From assembly GCF_001650915.1 (NCBI RefSeq), contig NZ_LXYO01000012.1:310001-374000 (forward strand): a DNA stretch of 64,000 bases, in the 5' to 3' direction. Source of the stretch: Marinobacter sp. EhC06 (lineage in GTDB: Bacteria > Pseudomonadota > Gammaproteobacteria > Pseudomonadales > Oleiphilaceae). Below are positions 18,355 through 27,338 of this stretch, piece by piece (positions within the stretch are counted from its first letter, which is position 1; every line of letters begins with the position of its first letter). A program made the position numbers and the translations under genes. The notes beneath the pieces were generated by a model, which was not told where the DNA came from, did not search any database, and saw only the letters and a list, made by a program, of their open reading frames with translations.

Positions 18355-19677
18355 CTGTGCCTGACGCTTGCTCGCGTACATTGCGGCATCGGCTTTGCTG
18401 ACCAACAGCCTCGCGGTTTCCCCATCTTCCGGGTACATGGCCGAACCAATACTGCAAGACACGCGAACCGTTGTTCCGCCGAGAACTACGGGTAAGCTCA
18501 GCATATCGCGAATCTTGGCCATGGCGTTTTCGACAGACTCACGACCACGAACGTCGGTGAGTAGCACTGTAAATTCATCACCGCCCATCCTTGCAACGGT
18601 ATCTGCCTCACGAGTGCAGTCCCTGAGTCTCTGGGCCATCTCGATCAGCAGTTGATCGCCAGCTTCATGACCCAGGGTATCGTTAATCTGCTTGAAGTCG
18701 TTCACATCGAGGTACAGCAGCGCCAGCCGACCTTCGTTCCGGCTTGCCGATCGCAGGGCGGTCTCCAGGCGGTCGTAGAACAGGGAACGATTGGTTAACC
18801 CGGTAAGCCCGTCGTGATGAGCGAGGAATCGAAGATTTTCTTCTGCACGCTTGCGCTCGACAACCGCAGCAACCTGGGTTGCCACGAACTCCAGTAATGA
18901 CTTGTCGGCCTCGTCATACGATACGGCCATTGTCGCTCGCTCAATCACCAGGACGCCCAGAACGGACTCGTGGAAAACCAGAGGCACCGCCAGCCAGTTG
19001 GCAACCTCTGAGCCGGTTCTAGTGTGCATCCCAAGACCCGAATGCGCCGGATCCTTGGCCGCCATGAGCGATTTTCTGGTGTCGATAACCTCTTCGAGGG
19101 CAGATCCAGGGGGCACTTGCCAGTCGATCCAACCGCTGTCCGTGCGCCAGTCTGGCGAGCTGAGCCGACCAGACTGTGACTGATTGAAACCCAGATAAAG
19201 ATCAGACTCCGGGAAAAGTTCACCAATAATGGAGTGAACACCATCGCACAGATCGCGGAGCGTCTCTGCCTCATGAGCTGCCTCGGAGATCCGGTAAAGC
19301 GCGTTGCGAGTCTGGTCGCCCCGCCGTAATGCAGTGACATCGCGAGCCACGGCAATCCGAAGACGATCTTCCTCAGACCAGCGAGCCGACCACAGGATGT
19401 GCACGGCATGCCCATCTCTGTGCAGGTAACGATTTTCAAAATCCGTGTGGGTGTGACCACTCATTACCCGGCGGGCTGCGACCAGGGTGCGCTCCTGGTC
19501 TTCCGGGTGAATATAGTCAAGCAGTGGCGTTCCGATCATTTCCGCTGACGAGTAACCGAGCAACTGCAGGCAAGCCTCACTGACGAAAACGATCTGGCCG
19601 GATTCGTCCACCACGAAGATCGTGTCGAGTATGAGGTTGACCAGCTTGGGGTAGAGAGCATTGAGATCGATCGTCAC
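18352..19677 (-). CDS. PAS-GAF-GGDEF diguanylate cyclase
   Basis: 441-residue cytoplasmic enzyme that should make cyclic-di-GMP. PAS domain about 10-125 (FVVDESGQIVFVSEACLQLLGY, HPEDQERT, and a PAC tail). GAF domain about 135-275. GGDEF domain about 285-441 with the intact active-site MGGDEF. RxxD (READ) lies five residues before it, so the product-inhibition site is present. No membrane segments. The GTG start at 19677 overlaps the stop of the small upstream gene by 4 bases (GTGA), indicating translational coupling. The PAS/GAF ligands are unknown. Confidence 0.92.
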   Translation of the reverse strand: MTIDLNALYPKLVNLILDTIFVVDESGQIVFVSEACLQLLGYSSAEMIGTPLLDYIHPEDQERTLVAARRVMSGHTHTDFENRYLHRDGHAVHILWSARWSEEDRLRIAVARDVTALRRGDQTRNALYRISEAAHEAETLRDLCDGVHSIIGELFPESDLYLGFNQSQSGRLSSPDWRTDSGWIDWQVPPGSALEEVIDTRKSLMAAKDPAHSGLGMHTRTGSEVANWLAVPLVFHESVLGVLVIERATMAVSYDEADKSLLEFVATQVAAVVERKRAEENLRFLAHHDGLTGLTNRSLFYDRLETALRSASRNEGRLALLYLDVNDFKQINDTLGHEAGDQLLIEMAQRLRDCTREADTVARMGGDEFTVLLTDVRGRESVENAMAKIRDMLSLPVVLGGTTVRVSCSIGSAMYPEDGETARLLVSKADAAMYASKRQAQ

Positions 19678-19910
19678 ATTCCATCTCCCTTTACGCCCAA
19701 CCGGTCCAGGTAGAGATGCAGGTCTGCCTCGCTCATATCCACATATTCGAGCACCCTGCCATAGAGCATGGCGGTCGGGACATTACGGCCATTCAGCTCT
19801 CGCTGGGTTTCGTGCAGCACGTAAAGAATGATTCTTTCAGTGCGGGTCAGGCCGTCTCTGGCATCAGGGATAACTTCAAGAAGCGCGCGAGAGTGGTCTG
19901 AAACAGCCAT
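19674..19910 (-). CDS. Small conserved protein coupled to the diguanylate cyclase
   Basis: 78 residues starting MAVSDHSRALLEVI at 19910; an upstream in-frame start at 19979 lacks a ribosome site. Soluble, rich in charged and helical segments (LTRTERIILYVLHETQREL, SEADLHLYLDRLG). No named family is recognised. The stop overlaps the GTG start of the GGDEF gene by 4 bases, so the two are one unit. It may be a sensor accessory or regulator of the cyclase. This is inferred from position only. Confidence 0.7.
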   Translation of the reverse strand: MAVSDHSRALLEVIPDARDGLTRTERIILYVLHETQRELNGRNVPTAMLYGRVLEYVDMSEADLHLYLDRLGVKGDGM

Positions 19911-19955
19911 TATGTACCTGGGAAGATGCGATGGACCAGTACATAGTAGCAGGCT

Positions 19956-19990
19956 GGCAGCGAAGCCCACAGGGGGCAACGCTGCCTTTT
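19956..19990. terminator. Two-part hairpin downstream of the lipoprotein gene
   Basis: GGCAGCG/CGCTGCC (7 bp) plus GCCC/GGGC (4 bp) separated by AA/AA internal loops, with a 5-base loop. It sits 10-44 bases past the leftward lipoprotein stop. The T tract (19987-19990) is on the + strand side, so on the lipoprotein transcript it forms the A-rich 5' side of the stem. Confidence 0.55.
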
Positions 19991-19999
19991 AGTGGCAAA

Positions 20000-21538
20000 T
20001 CAGATCTGTTTGTAGACCACCTCGGACAGACGGCTGCGGTTGCCATCGGTGTCCAGGGTTCGGATGGCGAAGTACCAGGTGCCCTCGGTAAGTTCGTCCA
20101 CAAGCAACTCATCCACAGAGGCATCACCAATCGCGAGGCTCTGGTCCAGGTTTTCAGCGCTGTTGCCATAGACCACTTCGAAGCCAGCGATTTCGCCCAT
20201 GGCCAGGCTCACACCATTCTCGCGGGTCAGCGGCGCGGTCCAGCTCAGCAGTGCCGTATTTGCCGGGACAGTTTCCTCGGGCGTCGTTTCGGTAACTGGC
20301 TCGCTGGTTTCCGTGTCTGTTCCTGTGTCCGCTACGGTTTCGTCAGTAGTGGTATCAGTTGATGTTTCGCCGCCTGAAGTAACATCACCAGAAGTGTCGG
20401 GCTCAGTCGTACCGGCAACCTGCTCGTCCGTTGAACCGGTAGAGGTATCGGTCGACGTATCAGTGCTGGTGTCTGTTGAGCTGTCAGGCGAACTGCCGGC
20501 ATCGGTTCCAGCGGTTTCATCGCCGCCGGTGGCTTGTTCGGTGGTATCACCCGAGTCGGCAACACCGGTATCACTCTCTTCGTTTACATCGGCAATGGTC
20601 TTAAAGCGTTGCACGTTGCGGTACTCGACAACCACCAGCTTCTGGCTGATGACGCTTGAATCCACCGCATTCTGAAGCTCAGAAGACTGCAGTGCTGCGG
20701 CACTGACAAGATCCGCCAGCGCCACGTTGGTACCGTTACCCATCACGCTTATCTGTCCTGTCGCACTGACCTGTGAGGTAACATCCGTCAGTACATCAGA
20801 AATCGAATCCCATTGGGTATTGTCGTTTACCAGAGCCAGAAATGCCGCGTTGGCAATTGCCACCTGAATAGCGTCAGCCGTTACGCCGGTCATTTCGTCC
20901 AGGCTGGTCAGGTCCGGCGGGGTCAGGCGCAAGGCGCCGGCCGGAAGGCCGAACCAGTTTTCGACTGTGGTGTAAGCATTGGAAATGGCAACCGGTGAAA
21001 GGCCGTCACCACTGCGCTCGGCCAATGTTACGGCCAAGTGGGTCAGTGGAGTAAGGTTAACGGTTTCCATACGTAGATCGCCGGCACCTCGAAGGCTGAA
21101 ACTGCTATCCAGAGGCATGGTCTGGCCAAACGCCACCGGCGCTCCGCCAGCCTGATCGCACTGGGGAACGACATCACAGATCATGCGGGTGCCGCTATCA
21201 GCCGTCAGTTCAACTAAAGCCCAGCCTTCGGCCTTGCCGCGAAGCTGCCACTCGTAACTGCCGTCGTCTGCCGTCAACACCGGTTTTGCTGCCTGGCGCT
21301 GGGGCGAATAATAGCCGTCTTTATCCGCAATCAGGCGATTGGCAACAACCAATCCCTGCTGGATGACGCCCTTCATCGCTGCGCCAGCAATCTGCACTGT
21401 CGGCTCGGTCGTGACCGACGACTGTGTCGAGGTGGTGTCATCGTCACTGGAAATGTCCAGACCGCAGCCCGAAAGCAGAACGGCCGCAGGAAACATCAGC
21501 AGTCCTTGCTTCGTTAGTTTTTTGCCGCAATATGACAT
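20000..21538 (-). CDS. Large lipoprotein with Ser/Thr/Asp-rich linker and Fn3-like C-terminus
   Basis: 512 residues from ATG 21538. Lipobox VLLSGC with the lipidated Cys at about 25; Gly follows, so the outer membrane is likely. Residues about 45-300 hold a carboxypeptidase-like first segment (GVIQQGLVVANRLIADKDG) and a helical region. A low-complexity stretch at about 325-425 repeats STDT units and is rich in Ser, Thr, Asp and Glu. The last 90 residues look like a fibronectin type III domain (ALLSWTAPLTRENG to the end). Probably a surface-exposed or periplasm-spanning protein. No enzyme motif seen. Confidence 0.8.
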   Translation of the reverse strand: MSYCGKKLTKQGLLMFPAAVLLSGCGLDISSDDDTTSTQSSVTTEPTVQIAGAAMKGVIQQGLVVANRLIADKDGYYSPQRQAAKPVLTADDGSYEWQLRGKAEGWALVELTADSGTRMICDVVPQCDQAGGAPVAFGQTMPLDSSFSLRGAGDLRMETVNLTPLTHLAVTLAERSGDGLSPVAISNAYTTVENWFGLPAGALRLTPPDLTSLDEMTGVTADAIQVAIANAAFLALVNDNTQWDSISDVLTDVTSQVSATGQISVMGNGTNVALADLVSAAALQSSELQNAVDSSVISQKLVVVEYRNVQRFKTIADVNEESDTGVADSGDTTEQATGGDETAGTDAGSSPDSSTDTSTDTSTDTSTGSTDEQVAGTTEPDTSGDVTSGGETSTDTTTDETVADTGTDTETSEPVTETTPEETVPANTALLSWTAPLTRENGVSLAMGEIAGFEVVYGNSAENLDQSLAIGDASVDELLVDELTEGTWYFAIRTLDTDGNRSRLSEVVYKQI

Positions 21539-21864
21539 TTTTCGCACCAATTATTTGACGAATTTGAGCGAATCTTACAGCGGCAGTTTTCGGTTATATG
21601 CGTCGCAGTTCCGGATTTCCCGGGGCGAATCCGTCAGGAAATTGGCGTTTACGCAGGGATACACGTTGTGATGGAAGGTTACAGCCCGAGGGCTAGGTTT
21701 CTGATCATAAGATATTGTTTTACCTGGCTTTTAAGGATCAAGCTAAAATTAGAACTCTGCGCTGGAATCTAGCGGCGATGCCTCGAATTACAAATTTAAA
21801 CGTTGGCAAAACGAGAGCGGTTTCACAGTCTGGACGGGAACAGTCGAGCTGAATGGACAGGTAT
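21539..21864. other. Intergenic region, no gene seen
   Basis: 326 bases between the leftward lipoprotein start and the leftward WYL regulator stop. It looks more AT-rich than its flanks. No frame with a ribosome site, no RNA gene and no clear terminator was recognised. It should contain the lipoprotein promoter near the 21560-21640 end. Confidence 0.4.
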
Positions 21865-22821
21865 TCATCGACAGCATTCCAGCAGCCGTGTTGCATGCTC
21901 CCGCACGGCATCTTTGAGAGCGACAGGATTGAGGATGGTAAAACGGAACGGAAGCTGCGACAGCCACCAGGCGAACCAGTCGAGACTGTCTGTTTGAGTG
22001 TTGAACAACAGCCCGTCTCTGCACTGCTCAAACTGATTGCTGCAGGAGGAGTAGGAATTTATCACCGTTGCCGCTGTCTCAAGGTCTGCATGCAAGAGTA
22101 CGGAAACCTCGTGAGTTCCACTCCAGTCGCGAAAACTCTCGCTAAGGAAGTCCGCCGCATCAAACCCTGGAGGTCGCTGGAAGGTACCCGACAGCACATG
22201 AACATCACTGATGCGGTCCAGACGGAACGAGCGCATAGCCTGCCGCAGATGGCAGAAGCCGGTGAGGTACCAGCGCCCTTGCCGGAACACCAGCCCATAG
22301 GGATCAACACTTCGGTCCATCCCTCCGCGATCCGGGGAGTGGTAGGTAAACCCTACCGAACGCATTGCTTCCGTGGCAACGGTCAGGGTTTGCAGGGCGC
22401 GGTCGTCCAGGCTGGGTTCGCCGCGCGGGAGGATCACCCGGGTTGTGTCGCTGACACCGCGGACCCGCTTCTTCAGGTTGGCTGGCATCACCCGTTCCAG
22501 TTTCGCCTGCACGCTGGCTATCGCCGGTGCGGCATCCGCCAGCCCAAGCTGTTGTGCGGCCAGCAGCCCAAGAGAGACCGCCAGGGTTTCCTCGTCAGTG
22601 AACATCATTGGTGGCAACTTGAAACCTGCCACCAATCGGTAACCACCGTAACGCCCCTGCTCGGTCATCACCGGAATGCCCAGGTCCTCAAGCACGGTGA
22701 TGTAGCGACGGATGGTTCGCCGGTCCACGCCCAGCCGTTCTGCCAGTTCGGCCCCGCCGATCTGGCCATGGGCCTGCAACAATTCCAGCACGGTCAACAC
22801 CCGCGTCGTGGGACCAGACAT
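21865..22821 (-). CDS. YafY-type WYL-domain transcriptional regulator
   Basis: 318 residues. The N-terminal HTH_11 domain (about 1-60) contains GGAELAERLGVDRRTIRRYI. The WYL domain (about 140-220) has DPYGLVFRQGRWYLTGFCHLRQAMRSFRLDRI, where the Trp-Tyr-Leu tract and Arg residues bind ligands in relatives. A C-terminal WCX-like extension follows. Cytoplasmic. It is divergent from the GST-like gene at 22972, which it probably regulates. No target operator was identified in the 150-base gap. Confidence 0.9.
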   Translation of the reverse strand: MSGPTTRVLTVLELLQAHGQIGGAELAERLGVDRRTIRRYITVLEDLGIPVMTEQGRYGGYRLVAGFKLPPMMFTDEETLAVSLGLLAAQQLGLADAAPAIASVQAKLERVMPANLKKRVRGVSDTTRVILPRGEPSLDDRALQTLTVATEAMRSVGFTYHSPDRGGMDRSVDPYGLVFRQGRWYLTGFCHLRQAMRSFRLDRISDVHVLSGTFQRPPGFDAADFLSESFRDWSGTHEVSVLLHADLETAATVINSYSSCSNQFEQCRDGLLFNTQTDSLDWFAWWLSQLPFRFTILNPVALKDAVREHATRLLECCR

Positions 22822-22971
22822 TGTCGCCTTCCTCCTGGCAGCTTTTCCGGTGATTTACATTAAAAATGCATCTTGCCATTTATTTAGGACAGATATTGGC
22901 CTATTTCCACATTAATCTGATCTCGCAGTAACCCATACCCCTGCAAACACAGGCTTGAAAAGGAGATCAGC

Positions 22972-23607
22972 ATGTCGGAACTCACGTTTTACACCCACCC
23001 AATGTCACGCGGCCGTGTTGTACGCTGGATGCTGGAAGAAGTCGGAATTCCCTATACCGTCGAGACGATGGAATTCGGCCCGGACATGAAAACCCCGGAA
23101 TACCTGACCATCAACCCGATGGGCAAGGTGCCCGCCATCAAACACGGCAACACCATTGTGACCGAGGTGGCGGCCATCTGTGCTTACCTCGCGGACCAGT
23201 TCCCGGACAAGAAGCTCGCCCCACCGTCAGGCTCTGCGGAACGCGGCGCCTACTATCGCTGGCTGTTTTTCATGGCAGGCCCTTTCGAGATGGCCACCAG
23301 CGCACTCGCCTATGGCTGGAAGATCGATAGCAGCAACGCCCAGGCGGTCGGCTGCGGCCGGGTGGAAGACAGCATCAATACACTGGAAAAAGTGCTGGGC
23401 GCGAGCCCCTATATTTGCGGCGATACGTTCACCGCAGCGGATGTGCTGGTCAGCAGTTACCTGTGGTGGGAAACCATGCAGAAGAACATCCCGCAAAACG
23501 CGGTGTTCCAGGATTACATCCAACGGACAGAAGCACGACCAGCGGCAAAGCGGGCCAATGAGCTGGATGATGCCTTGGCTGAAACCATGAAGGCGGTCGA
23601 GGCGTGA
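22972..23607 (+). CDS. Glutathione S-transferase family protein
   Basis: 211 residues. The N-terminal thioredoxin-like domain (1-78) has YTHPMSRGRVVRWMLEEVGIPY and the cis-Pro segment GKVPAIKHG, followed by the glutathione-contacting TEVAAICAYLAD. The C-terminal domain is all-helical (ADVLVSSYLWWE). GGAGATC lies 7 bases before ATG. Divergent from the WYL regulator. Likely cytoplasmic detoxification or catabolic transfer to glutathione; the subclass is not clear. Confidence 0.9.
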   Translation: MSELTFYTHPMSRGRVVRWMLEEVGIPYTVETMEFGPDMKTPEYLTINPMGKVPAIKHGNTIVTEVAAICAYLADQFPDKKLAPPSGSAERGAYYRWLFFMAGPFEMATSALAYGWKIDSSNAQAVGCGRVEDSINTLEKVLGASPYICGDTFTAADVLVSSYLWWETMQKNIPQNAVFQDYIQRTEARPAAKRANELDDALAETMKAVEA

Positions 23608-23613
23608 GGTTCT

Positions 23614-23704
23614 GCCAGCGGCGGCCGGCAATACTAAGCACAATACGCTGGGTACGTTCAGTACCCAATCGCGGATAGCCAGTATTGTCGGCGCCAGCTG
23701 GCGC
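23614..23704. repeat. Nested inverted repeat (long palindromic element)
   Basis: 22-base arms at 23614-23635 and 23681-23702 pair at 19 of 22 positions. Inside sits a perfect 7-bp hairpin TGGGTAC/GTACCCA (23649-23667, loop GTTCA). The right arm also contains a perfect 14-bp palindrome GCGCCAGCTGGCGC (23691-23704). Starts 7 bases after the GST stop. It may be a REP- or MITE-like element or an elaborate transcription end. Confidence 0.7.
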
Positions 23705-23777
23705 ACATGAAATGCAGCCCCTGCAATGACACCGAAATCGCTGGTAGGCTCAGTTTAGTCGCCAACAAGGACACTCC

Positions 23778-24272
23778 ATGCTCTGCTTCACCTACGGCTC
23801 CAACATGTCACATCGACGCCTCCAGGCCCGGGTACCATCGGCCCGGTTTGTGGCTGTGGCAGAGCTTCCGGCCCATCGGCTTCGCTTTCATAAATCGGCC
23901 GGGGATGGCTCTGCCAAATGCGATGCAGAGGAAACCGGCAATCCGGACGATCGGGTAATTGGTGTAGTGTACGAGATTGACGATGGAGAAAAGCCGGACC
24001 TTGATCGACACGAGGCCCTGGGGTTTGGCTACGAAGAAAAGCAGGTGGAGCTGGCAAGCGGCCGCGACCAAATTCAGGCCTGGATGTATTACGCCACGCG
24101 CATCAACACTGCACTACAGCCTTTCCATTGGTACAAAGACCACGTCCTTATCGGCGCCAGGGAGAACGGCCTGCCAGTTGAGTACATTGCACAGATCGAA
24201 GCCGTGGAGTCTATTGACGACCCGAAGCCCGAACGTCATGGGCGTGAGTTGTCGATTTACGGTAAGTCCTGA
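23778..24272 (+). CDS. Gamma-glutamylcyclotransferase-like protein
   Basis: 164 residues of the GGCT/AIG2-like fold. The substrate loop is FTYGSNMS at 4-11 and the catalytic Glu is probably in LDRHEALGFGYEE near 80. Enzymes of this fold release 5-oxoproline from gamma-glutamyl amines or peptides. It lies tail-to-tail with puuB, and the neighbouring block handles gamma-glutamyl-putrescine, so a role with gamma-glutamyl amines is possible but unproven. ATG 23778 follows AAGGACACTCC. Confidence 0.85.
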   Translation: MLCFTYGSNMSHRRLQARVPSARFVAVAELPAHRLRFHKSAGDGSAKCDAEETGNPDDRVIGVVYEIDDGEKPDLDRHEALGFGYEEKQVELASGRDQIQAWMYYATRINTALQPFHWYKDHVLIGARENGLPVEYIAQIEAVESIDDPKPERHGRELSIYGKS

Positions 24273-24285
24273 ACGGCCCTGGGCG

Positions 24286-25569
24286 TCAAACCCCCAGTCT
24301 GTCACGCAACGCATAGTACCAGGCCCCCATCGCCGTCAAAGGCACCCGGAACGCGCGGCCACCCGGGAACGGGTAATGGGGCAGGCTGGCGAATGCATCA
24401 AACCTTTCCGCCTGATCCTGGATCGCGAGTGCCAACGCTTTGCCAGCCACGTGAGTAAAAGTGACGCCATGGCCGGAACAGCCCTGGGAATAAAAGACGT
24501 TCTCGTGCAATCGGCCGAGCTGGGGCAGGCGCGACAGGGTGAGCAGAAAATTGCCGGTCCAGGCGTAGTCGACCTTCACGTTTGCCAGTTGCGGGAAGGT
24601 TTTCAGCATATTCGGGCGAATCAGCCGCTCGATATTGGCCGGATCGCGGGCACCGTAGACCACACCGCCGCCGTAAATCAGCCGTTTATCACCAGACAGC
24701 CTGAAGTAATCCAGCAGGTAGTTGCAGTCTTCGACACAGTTGTCGTTGGGCAGCAACTCTCTGGCAACAGCATCGCCCAACGATTCGGTGGCAATAATCT
24801 GCGAGCCGCATGGCATGGATTTGGCGCCGAGTTCCGGCACTAGGCCGCCGAGATAGGCATTGCCCGCCAGAACAACTGTTTGCGCCCTCACCTCGCCCAT
24901 GTCGGTTTTAACGGTTACGGTTTTACCGGGGACGATGCTCGTTACCGTTGAATGCTCGTGAATCACGCCCCCGCGCGACTCCAGCGCCGCGGCCTCGCCC
25001 AGGGCCAGATTAAGGGGATGAATGTGGCCGCCGGTGTGATCGATGGTTCCACCGACATACCGCTCCGTGCCAACCCGGGAGCGGATAGCGTTCCGATCCA
25101 GCAGTTCCAGTTGGTCATAACCGAATCGGCGCCACAAGGCCTGCTGGGATTCCAGGTGTTGGAGCTGCTTTGGATTGAGCGCGGCAAAAATACCGCCCTC
25201 CTTCAGGTCGCAATGAATGCCGTAACTCTTCACCCTCTGGCGAATGATCTGGCTGCCCTCGAAGGCCATTTCAGAAAGCAACTTCAGGTGGTCTTCTGAG
25301 GTCTGGCGCTCAATGCTGTCCAGATCGCGGCTGAAGCTGTTCACGATTTGGCCGCCATTGCGTCCCGATGCACCCCAGCCAACCGTTGCAGCTTCCAGAA
25401 TCACCACCCTGAAACCGGCTTCTGCCAGGAACAGCGCCGTAGACAGGCCGGTGTAACCGGCACCGACGACGCACACATCCGCCTCGCAGGATCCTCTCAG
25501 AGCCGGACGCACTGGGGCCGGGTTGGCAGAGGCTGCGTAATACGATGGAACCGGAGGATACTGGATCAT
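24286..25569 (-). CDS. puuB: Gamma-glutamylputrescine oxidase PuuB
   Basis: 427-residue FAD-dependent amine oxidase (DAO family). It opens with the PuuB-typical SYYAASAN, then the Rossmann motif VVGAGYTGLS at about 34-43 and GWGASGRNGGQIVNSFSRD. The C-terminal FAD segment includes YSQGCSGHGVTFTHVAGK. It oxidises gamma-glutamylputrescine to the aldehyde with release of H2O2. Divergent from puuC across 180 bases. Relatives include other glycine/D-amino acid oxidases, but the adjacent puuA and puuC genes fix the pathway. Confidence 0.92.
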   Translation of the reverse strand: MIQYPPVPSYYAASANPAPVRPALRGSCEADVCVVGAGYTGLSTALFLAEAGFRVVILEAATVGWGASGRNGGQIVNSFSRDLDSIERQTSEDHLKLLSEMAFEGSQIIRQRVKSYGIHCDLKEGGIFAALNPKQLQHLESQQALWRRFGYDQLELLDRNAIRSRVGTERYVGGTIDHTGGHIHPLNLALGEAAALESRGGVIHEHSTVTSIVPGKTVTVKTDMGEVRAQTVVLAGNAYLGGLVPELGAKSMPCGSQIIATESLGDAVARELLPNDNCVEDCNYLLDYFRLSGDKRLIYGGGVVYGARDPANIERLIRPNMLKTFPQLANVKVDYAWTGNFLLTLSRLPQLGRLHENVFYSQGCSGHGVTFTHVAGKALALAIQDQAERFDAFASLPHYPFPGGRAFRVPLTAMGAWYYALRDRLGV

Positions 25570-25751
25570 TATGTGGCGCCAGAGAGGGTGAAAGAGACGT
25601 TCAGGATCCGGCGGGCAACGCTGCGCGCCGCAGAAAGTCTATGCCAGCGCCGGGCGTTCGGAAAGACACGTTCTTATACCTATATCGCGGGCGGCGCCCG
25701 GGCGTGAAAGTGCTGCTATGATTGCTCAACTCTACAGCCTGCGAGGCGCCC

Positions 25752-27269
25752 ATGAATCAACCCGTCAGCTCTTCCACCCCAACCAGCCAGACCGAATGGC
25801 AGGCCCTGACCACAAACCTGACACTGGAAGGCCGCGCCTACCTGAACGGCGCCTATCAATGGGCTGCCAGCGGCGAGACCTTTACCTCGGTCAGCCCGGT
25901 TGACGGGCGTGAGCTGGCCACCATTGCCAGCTGCGATCAGAGCGATGCCGACCAGGCCGTTATGGCTGCCAGAGCCGCCTTTGAGGCAGGCACCTGGAGC
26001 CAGCTGGCACCGGCCAAACGCAAGGCGGTTCTGCTGCGATTCGCTGATCTGATCGAAGTCCACGGCGACGAGCTTGCCGTGCTGGAAACTCTGGATATGG
26101 GCAAGCCCATCAGCCATGCCAGGACTGTGGATGTGCCGGCCACTGCCAGAGCAATCCGCTGGACAGCCGAGGCCATCGACAAGGTTTATGGTGAACTTGC
26201 CCCCACGCCTCACAACCAGATTGGCATGATCTCTCGAGAGCCTATGGGTGTTGTGGCTGCCATCGTGCCCTGGAACTTTCCGATGATCATGGCGGCCTGG
26301 AAAATCGCCCCGGCCCTGGCCACCGGCAATTCAGTGATTCTCAAACCTTCCGAGAAATCGCCCCTGAGCGCTATTCGACTGGCCGCCCTTGCCGAGCAAG
26401 CCGGCGTTCCCTCCGGCGTTTTCAACGTGCTGCCGGGCTACGGCCACACGGTGGGCAAAGCCCTGGCCCTGCACATGGATGTGGACTGCCTGGTGTTTAC
26501 CGGGTCCACAAATGTCGCCAAACAGCTGATGATCTATGCTGGCCAGTCCAACATGAAACGGGTGTGGCTGGAGGCCGGTGGCAAGAGCCCGAACATTGTC
26601 TTTGCCGATGCGCCGGACCTGAAAAAAGCCGCCGCCGAGGCAGCCAGCGCCATTGCCTTCAACCAGGGCGAGGTGTGCACCGCCGGCAGTCGCCTGCTGG
26701 TTGAGAACAGCATTCGCGCAGAGTTTGTCGGCCTGATTCGCGAAGCCCTGAAAACCTGGCGCCCCGGCCACCCGCTGGACCCGGCAACCACTTGCGGCGC
26801 CATTGTGGATCAGGGGCAGCTGGATCGCATCATCGACTATATTGGCATCGGTCAGTCGGAAGGCGCACGCCTGGTGGAAGGTGGCCAGCGGATCATGAAG
26901 GACACCGGTGGCCTGTTCGTTCAGCCCACGGTGTTTGACGGGGTGAATAACCAGATGCGCATTGCCTCCGAGGAAATCTTCGGGCCGGTGCTTTCGGTGA
27001 TCGGGTTCGATACCGCTGATGAGGCCATCCGCATTGCCAACGATTCCATTTATGGCCTGGCGGCGGCGGTGTGGACTTCCAATATCAATACCGCTCACAA
27101 GGTGGCCAAGGCCCTGCGGGCCGGCAGCGTGTGGATCAACCACTATGACGGCGGCGACATGACAGCGCCCTTCGGTGGATTCAAACAGTCTGGTAACGGT
27201 CGCGACAAGTCTGTGCACGCCTTCGACAAGTACACCGAAGTGAAAGCGACCTGGCTGGTTCTGGAGTAG
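25752..27269 (+). CDS. puuC: Gamma-glutamyl-gamma-aminobutyraldehyde dehydrogenase PuuC
   Basis: 505-residue aldehyde dehydrogenase. Active-site Glu in LEAGGKSPNIV and Cys in FNQGEVCTAGSRL. The ATG at 25752 is chosen because GCGAGG lies just before it; an upstream in-frame start at 25722 has no ribosome site. It oxidises gamma-glutamyl-aminobutyraldehyde to gamma-glutamyl-GABA in the putrescine pathway. Ends at a strong terminator shared with puuA. A PuuD hydrolase gene, expected next in the pathway, is not in the window. Confidence 0.92.
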   Translation: MNQPVSSSTPTSQTEWQALTTNLTLEGRAYLNGAYQWAASGETFTSVSPVDGRELATIASCDQSDADQAVMAARAAFEAGTWSQLAPAKRKAVLLRFADLIEVHGDELAVLETLDMGKPISHARTVDVPATARAIRWTAEAIDKVYGELAPTPHNQIGMISREPMGVVAAIVPWNFPMIMAAWKIAPALATGNSVILKPSEKSPLSAIRLAALAEQAGVPSGVFNVLPGYGHTVGKALALHMDVDCLVFTGSTNVAKQLMIYAGQSNMKRVWLEAGGKSPNIVFADAPDLKKAAAEAASAIAFNQGEVCTAGSRLLVENSIRAEFVGLIREALKTWRPGHPLDPATTCGAIVDQGQLDRIIDYIGIGQSEGARLVEGGQRIMKDTGGLFVQPTVFDGVNNQMRIASEEIFGPVLSVIGFDTADEAIRIANDSIYGLAAAVWTSNINTAHKVAKALRAGSVWINHYDGGDMTAPFGGFKQSGNGRDKSVHAFDKYTEVKATWLVLE

Positions 27270-27295
27270 AGGGAAAAGAGCCACTTCGCAACTAC

Positions 27296-27323
27296 AAACG
27301 GCGCCTTCTGGGCGCCGTTTTTT
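27296..27323. terminator. Bidirectional intrinsic terminator
   Basis: Perfect 10-bp stem (AAACGGCGCC 27296-27305, GGCGCCGTTT 27311-27320), 5-base loop, T tract to 27323 on the + strand and A tract at the other side. It separates the convergent puuC and puuA genes. Confidence 0.9.
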
Positions 27324-27338
27324 ATCATTCACAAACCG

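Noticed and set aside
21853..22863. 336-residue frame opposite the WYL regulator
   Set aside because: Complete overlap with the WYL gene, which has convincing HTH and WYL motifs; the antisense product matches nothing.
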